Of a DNA stretch of 38,518 bases, positions 30,502-38,436 are shown in pieces. The stretch covers positions 1 through 38,518 of the forward strand of contig JAEDFM010000021.1 in assembly GCA_016292805.1 (NCBI GenBank). Direction: 5' to 3'. The number at the start of each line of letters is the position of its first letter. Positions within the stretch are counted from its first letter, which is position 1. The notes under the pieces are model-generated. The model saw nothing but the letters and a program-made list of their open reading frames with translations, made no database searches and had not been told where the DNA came from. The position numbers were made by a program, and so were the translations under genes. The DNA is from Treponema sp. (GTDB lineage Bacteria; Spirochaetota; Spirochaetia; Treponematales; Treponemataceae).

Positions 30502-32427
30502 ATGCCTACAGAAAATTACGGTGCAAGTAACATCCAGGTTTTAAAAGGTCTTGAAGCTGTTCGAAAAAGACCTGGTATGTATATTGGTTCTACAGGACCT
30601 CGTGGTCTTCATCATCTTGTTTACGAAACAGTTGATAACTCAATTGATGAAGCTATGGCTGGTTTTTGTGACAACATTATTGTTGCTCTTGAAAAAGATG
30701 ATGTAGTTCGTGTTGATGACAATGGAAGAGGTATTCCAGTAGATATTCACCCAACAGAAAAAATCAGTGCTTTGGAGCTTGTACTTACTCGTCTTCATGC
30801 CGGTGGTAAATTTGAAAAAAGTGCCTATAAAGTTTCTGGTGGTTTGCATGGTGTTGGTGTATCCTGCGTTAATGCACTTTCAGAATGGATGGAAGCAACT
30901 GTAAAACGTGATGGTCATATTTACCGACAAAAGTATGAACGAGGTATTCCAAAAACTAAAGTTGAAATTATTGGTGATACAGAAGAACACGGTACAATTA
31001 TTCGCTGGAAAGCTGATAAAACAATTTTTACAGAAACTACAACTTACGATTATGATGTTTTAAAAGAACGTCTTCGTGAATTAGCTTTCTTAAATTCAGG
31101 AATCAAAATTACTTTCCGTGATGAACGCCTTGAAACACCAAAAGAAGAAGTTCTTCAGTTTATTGGTGGTATCAATGAATTTGTAAAAATGATTGATGTT
31201 GGTAAGGCTGTTGTTCCAGAAGAACCAATTTATATCAATGAAGTAAAAGATGATGTAGTTACTGAAATTGCAATGCATTACAACAATGGTTATTCAGAAA
31301 ATGTTCAGAACTATGTAAATGATATTCACACTCGCGAAGGTGGTACTCATCTTGAAGGTTTCAAATCTGCAATTCGTTTTGTATTAAATAAATTTCTTGA
31401 TTCAAATGAAAAACTTCGCAAGCAGTTAGATAAAGATGAAAAACTTACTTATGAAGATTTGTCTTCTGGTTTGACTGCAGTAATTTCTATGAAAGTTCCT
31501 GAACCAGAATTTGAAGGTCAGACAAAAGAGAAATTAGGTAATACAGAAGTTCGTACAATTGTTGATCAGATTGTAAAAGAAAAACTCACAGTATATTTTG
31601 AACAGAATCCTGCCGTACTTGAAGCAATTCTTAAAAAGGCAATGGATGAAGCTAAGGCTCGTATTGCTGCCCGTAAAGCTAAAGACAATGCACGCAAAAA
31701 GAATTCAAACGATGGCTTTGGAATGCCAGAAAAACTTTCTGACTGTTCAGAAAAACATGATCCAGCTTCTTGTGAAGTATACATAGTCGAAGGAGATTCT
31801 GCGGGTGGTTCTGCAAAGAAGGGTAGAGATCCAAAACATCAGGCCATTCTTCCTCTCTGGGGTAAGATGCTTAATGTTGAAAAAGTTCGTCCAGAAAAAG
31901 TAATTGATAACGATAAACTTCAGCCAGTAATTGCTTCTTTAGGAACAGGTATAGGTAAAGATTTTAATATTGATAAATTACGCTATCACAAAATTATTAT
32001 TATGGCCGATGCCGATGTCGATGGTTCACACATTCGTACATTGTTATTAACTTTCTTCTTCCGCTATATGCCACAGCTTATAGAAAATGGTTATGTATAT
32101 TTAGCTATGCCTCCATTGTTTAAAGTACAGCTTGGCAAGAAAGAACCTGTTTATTGTTATTCAGATGCAGAACGTGATGCTGCTCTTGAAGCACTTGGTG
32201 AACAGAGAGATAAAGCTGATGTACAGCGTTATAAAGGTCTTGGTGAAATGGATGGTAAACAGCTTTGGGAAACAACAATGGATCCTGCTCATCGTAAGAT
32301 GCGTGTTGTTACAATTCCTGATGCAATTGCTGCAGATAGAATCTTCAGTGTTTGTATGGGTGAAGAAGTTGAACCTCGTCGTGAGTTCATTGAGTCTAAT
32401 TCAAGCTACGCTAATTTGGATATTTAA
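30502..32427 (+). CDS. gyrB: DNA gyrase subunit B
   Basis: ATPase subunit of gyrase, which introduces negative supercoils. The 641 residues match the family. Seen are RKRPGMYIGSTGPRGLHHLV near 18-37, ETVDNSIDEAMAG (ATP-site Asn and Asp), GRGIPVDIHP, the lid GGLHGVGVSCVNALS near 114, and the TOPRIM domain with VYIVEGDSAGGSAKKGRDP near 428 and MADADVDGSHIRTLLLTF near 500, followed by QRYKGLGEMD near 578. AGAGGG precedes the ATG. It is followed 39 bp later by gyrA; the gap holds an ACTAAC/GTTAGT palindrome. Confidence 0.98.
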   Translation: MPTENYGASNIQVLKGLEAVRKRPGMYIGSTGPRGLHHLVYETVDNSIDEAMAGFCDNIIVALEKDDVVRVDDNGRGIPVDIHPTEKISALELVLTRLHAGGKFEKSAYKVSGGLHGVGVSCVNALSEWMEATVKRDGHIYRQKYERGIPKTKVEIIGDTEEHGTIIRWKADKTIFTETTTYDYDVLKERLRELAFLNSGIKITFRDERLETPKEEVLQFIGGINEFVKMIDVGKAVVPEEPIYINEVKDDVVTEIAMHYNNGYSENVQNYVNDIHTREGGTHLEGFKSAIRFVLNKFLDSNEKLRKQLDKDEKLTYEDLSSGLTAVISMKVPEPEFEGQTKEKLGNTEVRTIVDQIVKEKLTVYFEQNPAVLEAILKKAMDEAKARIAARKAKDNARKKNSNDGFGMPEKLSDCSEKHDPASCEVYIVEGDSAGGSAKKGRDPKHQAILPLWGKMLNVEKVRPEKVIDNDKLQPVIASLGTGIGKDFNIDKLRYHKIIIMADADVDGSHIRTLLLTFFFRYMPQLIENGYVYLAMPPLFKVQLGKKEPVYCYSDAERDAALEALGEQRDKADVQRYKGLGEMDGKQLWETTMDPAHRKMRVVTIPDAIAADRIFSVCMGEEVEPRREFIESNSSYANLDI

Positions 32428-32433
32428 AAATAA

Positions 32434-32449
32434 ACTAACACTCGTTAGT
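32434..32449. repeat. ACTAAC-ACTC-GTTAGT palindrome
   Basis: A 6-bp-arm palindrome 6 bp after the gyrB stop and just upstream of the gyrA ribosome-binding site. It shares its arms with the sites at 27432, 30265, 35002 and 38421. Confidence 0.8.
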
Positions 32450-32466
32450 CAAAATAGGAACAAAAA

Positions 32467-34986
32467 ATGTTAGAAGAGATTAAAACACCGGAAGGTGGAT
32501 CAGTAATAAAAATCCCAATCGAAGATGAAGTTAAACAGGCTTACATTGACTATTCAATGTCTGTAATTGTTCAGCGTGCTCTTCCAGATGTTCGTGATGG
32601 TCTTAAACCAGTTCATCGCCGTATTATGTACGCAATGGATACACTTCACCTTGCAAGCGGTGGCAAAACTAAAAAATGTGCCACAATCGTTGGTGAAGTT
32701 CTTGGACATTACCATCCACATGGAGATGCTTCAGTTTACGATGCACTTGTTCGTCTTGGACAGGATTTTGCTCAGCGTTATACAACAGTAACTCCACAGG
32801 GAAACTTTGGTACAATCGCCGGTGACCCTGCTGCCGCTTACCGATACACTGAAGCTAAGATGTCAAAGATCACCGAAGAAATGACAGCCGATATCAACAA
32901 AAACACAGTTGATATGATTCCTAACTTCGATGATACAACTAAAGAACCAGCAGTACTTCCTGCCGCTTTCCCATTCTTACTTTGTAATGGTACAACAGGT
33001 ATTGCCGTTGGTATGGCTACCAATATGCCAACTCACAACTTGCGTGAAGTTGCTGCAGCAATTTCTGCTTACATTGATAATCCTGAAATTTCAATTGAAG
33101 AATTGATGCATTACATTAAAGGACCAGACTTCCCAACTGGCGGTACAATTTTTGGTACAGCTGGAATTAAAAAAGCTTATACAACTGGTCGTGGTAAAAT
33201 TACAATTCGTTCTAAGTTCACAATTGAAACAGATAAAAAAGGACGTGAATCAATTGTATTTACAGAAGTACCATATGGTGTAAATACAACAAATATTATC
33301 CGCCGCATTAAGGAATTAAACCGCGATAAACAGATTGATGGAATTGTTGATGCCAACGATGAATCATCTGACCGTTCAGGTATGCGTCTTGTAGTTGAAC
33401 TTAAAAAAGGTGCAATTACAAAAATAGTTCTTAATCAGCTTTTTACAAAAACAGATTTACAGTCAAACTTTGGTGTAATAAATCTTGCACTTGTTCCACA
33501 GGAAAAAGAAGGTGCTCCTCGTTATGATGAACCTGGTTTGCTTACACTTCCACAGACTTACTTAAAGCCAGAAGTTCTTAATCTTAAGCAGTTGATTATG
33601 CACTTTGTAAAACATCGTGATGAAGTTATTACTCGCCGTTGTATTTACGATTTAAAAGTTGCAAAACATAAGATGCACATTTTGGAAGCTTTGATTACAG
33701 CTATCAACAATATTGATGAAGTAATTAAAATTATCCGAAGCAGTAGAAACACAGACGAAGCAAAACTTCGCTTAGGAGAACGCTTTAATTTTGATGATGA
33801 ACAGACAACAGCAATTGTTGAAATGCCTCTTAAGAGACTTACTCATTTGCTTATTGAAGATCTTCAGAAAGAAATTAAAGAACTCCAGGCTTGGATAGAT
33901 TACCTTCAGGATCTTCTTGATCATCACGAAAAAATCTTACAGCTCATTAAAGATGATACAAACAAGCTGGCAGAAAAATATGGTGATGACCGCCGTACAG
34001 ATATTGTTCATGACGAAGTTGAAGAAATCAATGTAGAAGATATGATTAAAGATGAAGACATGGTTGTTATGATTTCTCGTCTTGGTTATATCAAACGCGT
34101 TTCAGTTGATAAATATAAAAAGCAGAGTAGGGGAGGTACTGGTAGTAACGGAACTAACTTGCTCGAAGAAGATTACATTAATCAGCTGTTCATTGGTTCG
34201 ACAAAAGAAAAGTTGTTATTCATAACTAACATCGGTAAAGCTTATTGGCTTAAGATTCATGAAATTCCAGAAACAGAAAAAGCCAGCCGTGGTTCACATG
34301 TAAAAGGTTTACTCCAGGTTGGACCAGATGAAGAAATTACTACAATTGTATCCCTTAAAGAATTCTCTGATGATCAGTATCTGTTCATGACAACAGCAAA
34401 TGGTATTGTTAAGAAGGTTCGTTCATCTGAATTCCAAAATGCAAAAACTAAAGGTATCATTGGTATTAAACTTAATGACGGTGATAAACTTGTTAGTGCA
34501 ATTCTTACAGACGGTAAATCTGAAGTTATGCTTATTACTCGTCGTGGTAAAGCTCTTAGAATCACAGAAGATTCTGTTCGCTGTATGGGTCGTGCCGGTG
34601 TTGGTATTAAAGGTATGAAGCTTACAGAGGGAGATGAAATTGCTTCTGCTGTAAAAGCTGAACAGGATGCTAACATTATTCTTATGACAGAAAAGGGTGT
34701 TGGAAAACGTATTTCTTTTGACTTCTTCTCTGTACATGGTAGAGGTACTGGTGGTCAGCGTATCTTTGGTAATACTGACGGTAAAGGCGAAATCATCGGT
34801 GCTATGAGTGTTAAGGAAAATGACGAAGTAGTTTGTATGACAAGTCAGGGTAAAACACTCCGCTTCAAGGCTTCCGAAATCAAGGAACAGGGACAGGGTG
34901 CATCTGGCGTTAAGATTGTAAAAATTAATGAACCAGACTATCTCGTAGGAATTGATAAGGTTGAAGAAAAGGATGATGTAGAGTAG
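32467..34986 (+). CDS. gyrA: DNA gyrase subunit A
   Basis: Breakage-reunion subunit of gyrase. The 839 residues include the N-terminal catalytic core with DYSMSVIVQRALPDVRDGLK at 28-47, the quinolone-site region HPHGDASVYD at 83-92 and the catalytic tyrosine Y127 in AAAYRYTEAK. The GyrA box QSRGGTGSNG near 555 is slightly degenerate, and six beta-pinwheel blades follow (for example ITRRGKALRI near 687). At the position of E. coli Ser83 this protein has Ala88, as QRDR alignment shows, a change expected to lower quinolone sensitivity. AGGA precedes the ATG. It ends before a 28-bp-paired palindrome. Confidence 0.98.
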   Translation: MLEEIKTPEGGSVIKIPIEDEVKQAYIDYSMSVIVQRALPDVRDGLKPVHRRIMYAMDTLHLASGGKTKKCATIVGEVLGHYHPHGDASVYDALVRLGQDFAQRYTTVTPQGNFGTIAGDPAAAYRYTEAKMSKITEEMTADINKNTVDMIPNFDDTTKEPAVLPAAFPFLLCNGTTGIAVGMATNMPTHNLREVAAAISAYIDNPEISIEELMHYIKGPDFPTGGTIFGTAGIKKAYTTGRGKITIRSKFTIETDKKGRESIVFTEVPYGVNTTNIIRRIKELNRDKQIDGIVDANDESSDRSGMRLVVELKKGAITKIVLNQLFTKTDLQSNFGVINLALVPQEKEGAPRYDEPGLLTLPQTYLKPEVLNLKQLIMHFVKHRDEVITRRCIYDLKVAKHKMHILEALITAINNIDEVIKIIRSSRNTDEAKLRLGERFNFDDEQTTAIVEMPLKRLTHLLIEDLQKEIKELQAWIDYLQDLLDHHEKILQLIKDDTNKLAEKYGDDRRTDIVHDEVEEINVEDMIKDEDMVVMISRLGYIKRVSVDKYKKQSRGGTGSNGTNLLEEDYINQLFIGSTKEKLLFITNIGKAYWLKIHEIPETEKASRGSHVKGLLQVGPDEEITTIVSLKEFSDDQYLFMTTANGIVKKVRSSEFQNAKTKGIIGIKLNDGDKLVSAILTDGKSEVMLITRRGKALRITEDSVRCMGRAGVGIKGMKLTEGDEIASAVKAEQDANIILMTEKGVGKRISFDFFSVHGRGTGGQRIFGNTDGKGEIIGAMSVKENDEVVCMTSQGKTLRFKASEIKEQGQGASGVKIVKINEPDYLVGIDKVEEKDDVE

Positions 34987-34993
34987 TGAAATA

Positions 34994-35025
34994 AAATAAT
35001 AACTAACGGTCGTTAGTTATTATTT
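34994..35025. repeat. long ACTAAC-GGTC-GTTAGT palindrome
   Basis: Arms AAATAATAACTAAC and GTTAGTTATTATTT (14 bp, perfect) flank GGTC, starting 8 nt after the gyrA stop. It is the longest member of the palindrome set and could act as a gyrA 3' end, although no proper T-run follows. Confidence 0.85.
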
Positions 35026-35047
35026 AAAAAACTGCAGTCTTTTAAAG

Positions 35048-35171
35048 TTGACAAAAATTACTAATTCATTAATAATGAAATTATTAAAAAAGGGTATGAA
35101 TTAATTTGAATTAATTCTAGGGTGATTATACATCAGGCAAGGCTGGTCGATTATTCGATCAGCTTTTTTTA
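35048..35171 (+). ncRNA. candidate small RNA with promoter and terminator
   Basis: TTGACA (35048-35053), a 17-bp spacer and AATAAT (35071-35076) make a near-consensus promoter. A rho-independent terminator, GCTGGTCGA/TCGATCAGC around TTAT, lies at 35142-35163, followed by T7. The predicted transcript of about 88 nt (from about 35083) has an AT hairpin GAATTAA/TTAATTC and no reading frame beyond two codons after its ATG. The class is unknown. Confidence 0.5.
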
Positions 35172-35187
35172 TTTAACCAAATTTTAC

Positions 35188-35257
35188 TTATCCACAAATC
35201 CACTAAGATATCCACATTTTAATAGTTATCCACAATGATATCCACAACGGTGGATAA
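35188..35257. other. DnaA-box cluster downstream of gyrA (possible origin)
   Basis: Five boxes occur in 70 bp: TTATCCACA at 35188-35196 and 35226-35234, ATATCCACA at 35208-35216 and 35238-35246, and GGTGGATAA (minus strand) at 35249-35257. AT-rich DNA follows (TTTATAGATAAATTAATC). The density exceeds that in the dnaA-dnaN gap. It immediately precedes the parS array. The 34987-35940 stretch carries no protein gene. Confidence 0.75.
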
Positions 35258-35308
35258 GTCTTTATAGATAAATTAATCTATTTGGGTTTTACTTTTTCAA
35301 AAAATTTA

Positions 35309-35866
35309 TGTTTCACGTGGAACAGGTTTGTGAAGTAATTTGTAAAAATAGTATGAGAAAATGTTTCATGTGAAACAGAAAAAAAGTGATGATTATAGTT
35401 ATTTAGAAATATAAAAATGTTTAGTGTTTCATGTGAAATATTGATGAATAGTAATACGGTGTGTAAATTATTAATCGTTAAAATGTTTCATGTGAAACAC
35501 TGTTAGTTTAGACAAATTAGTGAATTGTGGATAGTTAAATTGTTTTACGTGGAACAGATAATGGAATGAGAATAAGAATAAATGTTTCATGTGAAACATT
35601 CGAAAAATATATGAAGGATTAAAATAGATGGCTAAAATTTTGCCATCTATTTTAAGTCTCGAGTTTTTTGAAAAAACTCTATTTATTTACGTGTTCGCTT
35701 ACGCGAACGTTTTGTAAATCTTCAGTTGTTGAAACAACTTGCGGTTTACAAAATTAAAAAAGAAATAAAAATGATAAATCAGTGTTTCACGTGGAACATT
35801 CAGAAATATATTGAAGCTGAATTTTGAGGTAGGGCAGTGGTGACTAAAAATGTTTCATGTGAAACA
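35309..35866. other. cluster of eight parS centromere sites
   Basis: Eight 16-bp sites match the universal ParB site TGTTTCACGTGAAACA with at most two or three changes. Starts are 35309, 35362, 35425, 35484, 35541, 35583, 35783 and 35851. Four read TGTTTCATGTGAAACA exactly, two read TGTTTCACGTGGAACA, and the others are TGTTTCATGTGAAATA and TGTTTTACGTGGAACA. ParB binds such sites and loads SMC near the origin. parA and parB are not in the window. Spacing is 42-68 bp except for one 200-bp gap that contains repeat copy 3. Confidence 0.95.
35619..35755 (-). repeat. four-hairpin interspersed repeat, copy 3, inside the parS array
   Basis: Read on the minus strand it has the same order as copies 1 and 2: outer TTTTGTAAA/TTTACAAAA with inner AGTTGT-TTCA-ACAACT, GTTCGC-GTAA-GCGAAC, the GAGTTTTTT/AAAAAACTC pair, and AAAATAGATGGC/GCCATCTATTTT. 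The AACGTTC tail is missing. It sits between parS sites six and seven; without its ~137 bp those sites would be about 63 bp apart, like the rest. Confidence 0.88.
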
Positions 35867-35940
35867 TTTATTTGTAATTAAAATCGTTAACAACCGTTTG
35901 TTAGTTTAAAGCCAATTCCTAACAACCGTTTGGAAGTCTA

Positions 35941-36714
35941 TTATTTTTCTAAAAACTTATTTTTCAGCATTTCTTTTTCTTCATCGCTAATATTCAGGGA
36001 TTCTTTGAAAAAAGTGTCTAAAGAACCAAAATCTGTTTCTAGAGTAAGTAAAGAAGCATTAATAAACTCTGTTTTGGCCAAAAGTGATAATCTTATCTTT
36101 TTACTTAATGCAAGATCTCCCTTTGCAAGAATAAGTCCTATATATGCCATATTCGCCTTAAATCTGAACACTTTATTAGTAAAAAGATAATCCTTGATAA
36201 TTTTATCTCTATCTACACCTAAAAAGGAAAGTAAAAGAGCTGCAATAATACCGGTTCTGTCTTTTCCAGCTGTACAATGAAAAACTACAGAAAACTGGTC
36301 TTCTGGCAAGTAAAGAATAGTTTTTAGAATATTAACAATATTAGTCCTGCATTCGTTAGATACCAAATCTCTATATAAATCTACAGGTTGAGGCATCATA
36401 TATAACGATTTAAATGAATGAATGCGTTTTTCGTGACTTATTCCCAAAATACCTTCTTCAGATACAGGCATCCATAAATAATTAACATCTTTGATTTTTG
36501 TTTCAGGTTTTTCTTTTAATTCTTTTGTGCAGCGTAAATCTATAATAGTTTTTAGGCCATATACAGATTTAAGTTTAGTAATGTCGTGTTTTGATAATTT
36601 TGTGAGGGCTTTACCGCGAATTAGCATATGTTTTTTAATTGTTCTGTTATCCTGAGTTTTGATTCCACCTAAATCACGAAAATTTGAAATATGCTTTAAT
36701 TTTATAATTTCCAT
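35941..36714 (-). CDS. tyrosine-protein phosphatase (Y_phosphatase3 family)
   Basis: Predicted cysteine-dependent phosphatase related to PF13350 tyrosine phosphatases. The P-loop VVFHCTAGKDRTG near 161-173 matches HCxxGKDRTG, and the N-terminal ISNFRDLGGIKTQDN near 10-24 is the family's second landmark. The general-acid loop is less clear. I use the ATG at 36714 (MEIIKLKHISNF, 257 residues); a GTG at 36732 would add six residues. The substrate could be phosphotyrosine or a phospholipid. It ends just beyond the parS array and is divergent from the panE-like gene across about 90 bp. Confidence 0.88.
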   Translation of the reverse strand: MEIIKLKHISNFRDLGGIKTQDNRTIKKHMLIRGKALTKLSKHDITKLKSVYGLKTIIDLRCTKELKEKPETKIKDVNYLWMPVSEEGILGISHEKRIHSFKSLYMMPQPVDLYRDLVSNECRTNIVNILKTILYLPEDQFSVVFHCTAGKDRTGIIAALLLSFLGVDRDKIIKDYLFTNKVFRFKANMAYIGLILAKGDLALSKKIRLSLLAKTEFINASLLTLETDFGSLDTFFKESLNISDEEKEMLKNKFLEK

Positions 36715-36803
36715 AGTAATTTTTTTCCTCACCTATATCTTATTATCGATTTTTGTAAGGTTAACTTTATCTTTTACTAATTATGCGTTAATTTACATAC
36801 AAT

Positions 36804-37721
36804 ATGTTAAGAAAAATTAAATCTGTTGGAATTATTGGAATGGGAGCAGTAGGTGCTGTTGTTGGAGAACAATTGCATTCTGTTCTTGGGAATAATCTGT
36901 ATTGTATTATGGATTCGGATAGAAAGACTAAATATTCTGAATCTGGCATCTATATAAACAATAAAAAAATTGATTTTAATTATGTTTTGCCCTCTGAATC
37001 AAAAATCTGTGATTTAATCATAATTGCTACAAAAAACCTTCAGTTACAGGAAGCTTTGATTAATATTAAGGGTTTTGTTGGACCAGATACTGTTATCCTT
37101 TCACTTTTAAATGGTATTCAATCAGAAAGAGATATTGAAGCTGTTTTTGGTAATAATTCCTGTTTGTATGGTTTTATTATTGATTTGCAGTCAATTAATC
37201 TATCTGGAAAAATCAGCTGTAGTGGAAAAGGCTGTATTGTATTTGGCGAAAAGACCAATTGTGAATCTGATCGTGTTATGGCTGTAAAATCACTTTTTGA
37301 AGATTGTGGCATTAAATATAAAGCTTCGGAAAATATACAGCTGGATATGTGGAAAAAGTTCCTGATTAATACAATGTTTAATTCCTTGGCAGCAATTACC
37401 CGTTCTACTTATGGCGGATTCAAATTTGACTGTATGCAGGATGCTTCCAGAAAGATTGGCTATGAAGTTGTTAAGATTGCAAATGCTGAAGGAATAGCAT
37501 TAACAACTGCCATGATTGAAGAAGATATTGCAAAGAATCTAAGTTATGATCCAAAAGGTAAATGTTCTATGCTTCAGGATATGGAAGCTGGCAGAAATAC
37601 AGAAAATGATTTCTTTTGCGGAACAATAGTTAAACTTGGTAAAAAACATAATATTCCTACACCTTATTGTGAATTTCTCTGGGATTTGATTAAGGGTTCG
37701 GAATTAGTTAGACAGATATGA
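36804..37721 (+). CDS. panE: ketopantoate reductase family (PanE/ApbA) oxidoreductase
   Basis: NADPH-dependent reductase of the ketopantoate reductase family; the classic member makes pantoate for coenzyme A. The 305 residues have the Rossmann motif GIIGMGAVGAVVGE at 9-22, the family stretches IIIATKNLQLQEAL near 72 and ILSLLNGIQSERDI near 98, and the catalytic region KFLINTMFNSLAAITRSTYG near 190-209 with the conserved K and N. Whether pantothenate is the real pathway cannot be told; paralogues act on other 2-oxoacids. No Shine-Dalgarno is visible. It overlaps sfsA by 4 bp (ATGA), so the two are coupled. Confidence 0.85.
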   Translation: MLRKIKSVGIIGMGAVGAVVGEQLHSVLGNNLYCIMDSDRKTKYSESGIYINNKKIDFNYVLPSESKICDLIIIATKNLQLQEALINIKGFVGPDTVILSLLNGIQSERDIEAVFGNNSCLYGFIIDLQSINLSGKISCSGKGCIVFGEKTNCESDRVMAVKSLFEDCGIKYKASENIQLDMWKKFLINTMFNSLAAITRSTYGGFKFDCMQDASRKIGYEVVKIANAEGIALTTAMIEEDIAKNLSYDPKGKCSMLQDMEAGRNTENDFFCGTIVKLGKKHNIPTPYCEFLWDLIKGSELVRQI

Positions 37722-38425
37722 TTTACAGTAAAATAGTTCACGGAAAGTTTATAGACAGACCTAACAGATTTATTGCTCATGTTGAAGTTGAAGGAAAAAT
37801 CGAAACTGTTCATGTAAAGAATACAGGCCGGTGTAGAGAATTACTTCTTCCTGGTGTTGAAGTTGTTCTTGAAGATTTTAGACAAAATCCTGGTAAACGC
37901 AGAACTCTTTTTGATTTAATTGCTGTTTATAAAATTTATCCTGAACATCTGGAGAAAAAGCCGCTGCTTATTAATATGGACAGTCAGGCACCTAACAAGG
38001 TTGTTTTTGAATGGCTTAAGCAACAACAGAAAAATAATGAGCCTTTGTTTTCTGTAATTCATCCTGAATATACTTATGGTCAGTCTCGCGTAGATTTTTA
38101 TCTGGAAAATACTGATCATGAAAAAATCCTGATGGAAGTAAAGGGCTGTACTTTAGAGGTTGATGGTCAGGGCTATTTTCCAGATGCACCAACAGAACGA
38201 GGTGTTAAGCATTTAAGGGAACTGGCAGCTGCTCAACAGGCTGGGTACAAATGTTATCTCACTTTTGTGATTCAAGTTCCCGGAGTTGTGTTTGTTATGC
38301 CTAACAATATTACTCATCCTGAATTTGGACAGGCTTTAGAAGAGGCAAAAGCTGCAGGAGTTGAAGTTCTTTATTTGCAGTGTGATGTAAAAGATAATGA
38401 ATTAAAAATAATTAATAGAAACTAA
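37718..38425 (+). CDS. sfsA: SfsA family nuclease-like protein
   Basis: SfsA (sugar fermentation stimulation protein) has an OB-like N-terminal part and a nuclease fold and binds DNA non-specifically; its role is uncertain. The 235 residues fit the family. Visible are FIDRPNRFIAHVEVEG near 11-26, HVKNTGRCRELLLPGVEV near 33-50, the nuclease-like SRVDFYLEN near 124 and LMEVKGCTLEVDG near 138, and FPDAPTERGVKHLRELAA near 154. Its ATG overlaps the panE stop. The stop codon TAA is itself part of an ACTAAC/GTTAGT palindrome. Confidence 0.95.
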   Translation: MIYSKIVHGKFIDRPNRFIAHVEVEGKIETVHVKNTGRCRELLLPGVEVVLEDFRQNPGKRRTLFDLIAVYKIYPEHLEKKPLLINMDSQAPNKVVFEWLKQQQKNNEPLFSVIHPEYTYGQSRVDFYLENTDHEKILMEVKGCTLEVDGQGYFPDAPTERGVKHLRELAAAQQAGYKCYLTFVIQVPGVVFVMPNNITHPEFGQALEEAKAAGVEVLYLQCDVKDNELKIINRN

Positions 38426-38436
38426 CGAGCGTTAGT
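38421..38436. repeat. ACTAAC-GAGC-GTTAGT palindrome
   Basis: A 6-bp-arm palindrome that includes the sfsA stop codon (38423-38425). It is the last member of the set in the window. The remaining 82 bases hold only a doubtful 19-codon frame. Confidence 0.8.

Noticed and set aside
35309..35866. Regularly spaced repeats that could be read as a CRISPR array
   Set aside because: The 16-bp units are ParB palindromes, spacers vary in length, and no cas genes are near.
34987..35940. Search for tRNA or other known RNA genes in the largest noncoding stretch
   Set aside because: No cloverleaf or other familiar RNA was found; the stretch is explained by the palindrome, candidate small RNA, DnaA boxes, parS sites and repeat copy 3.
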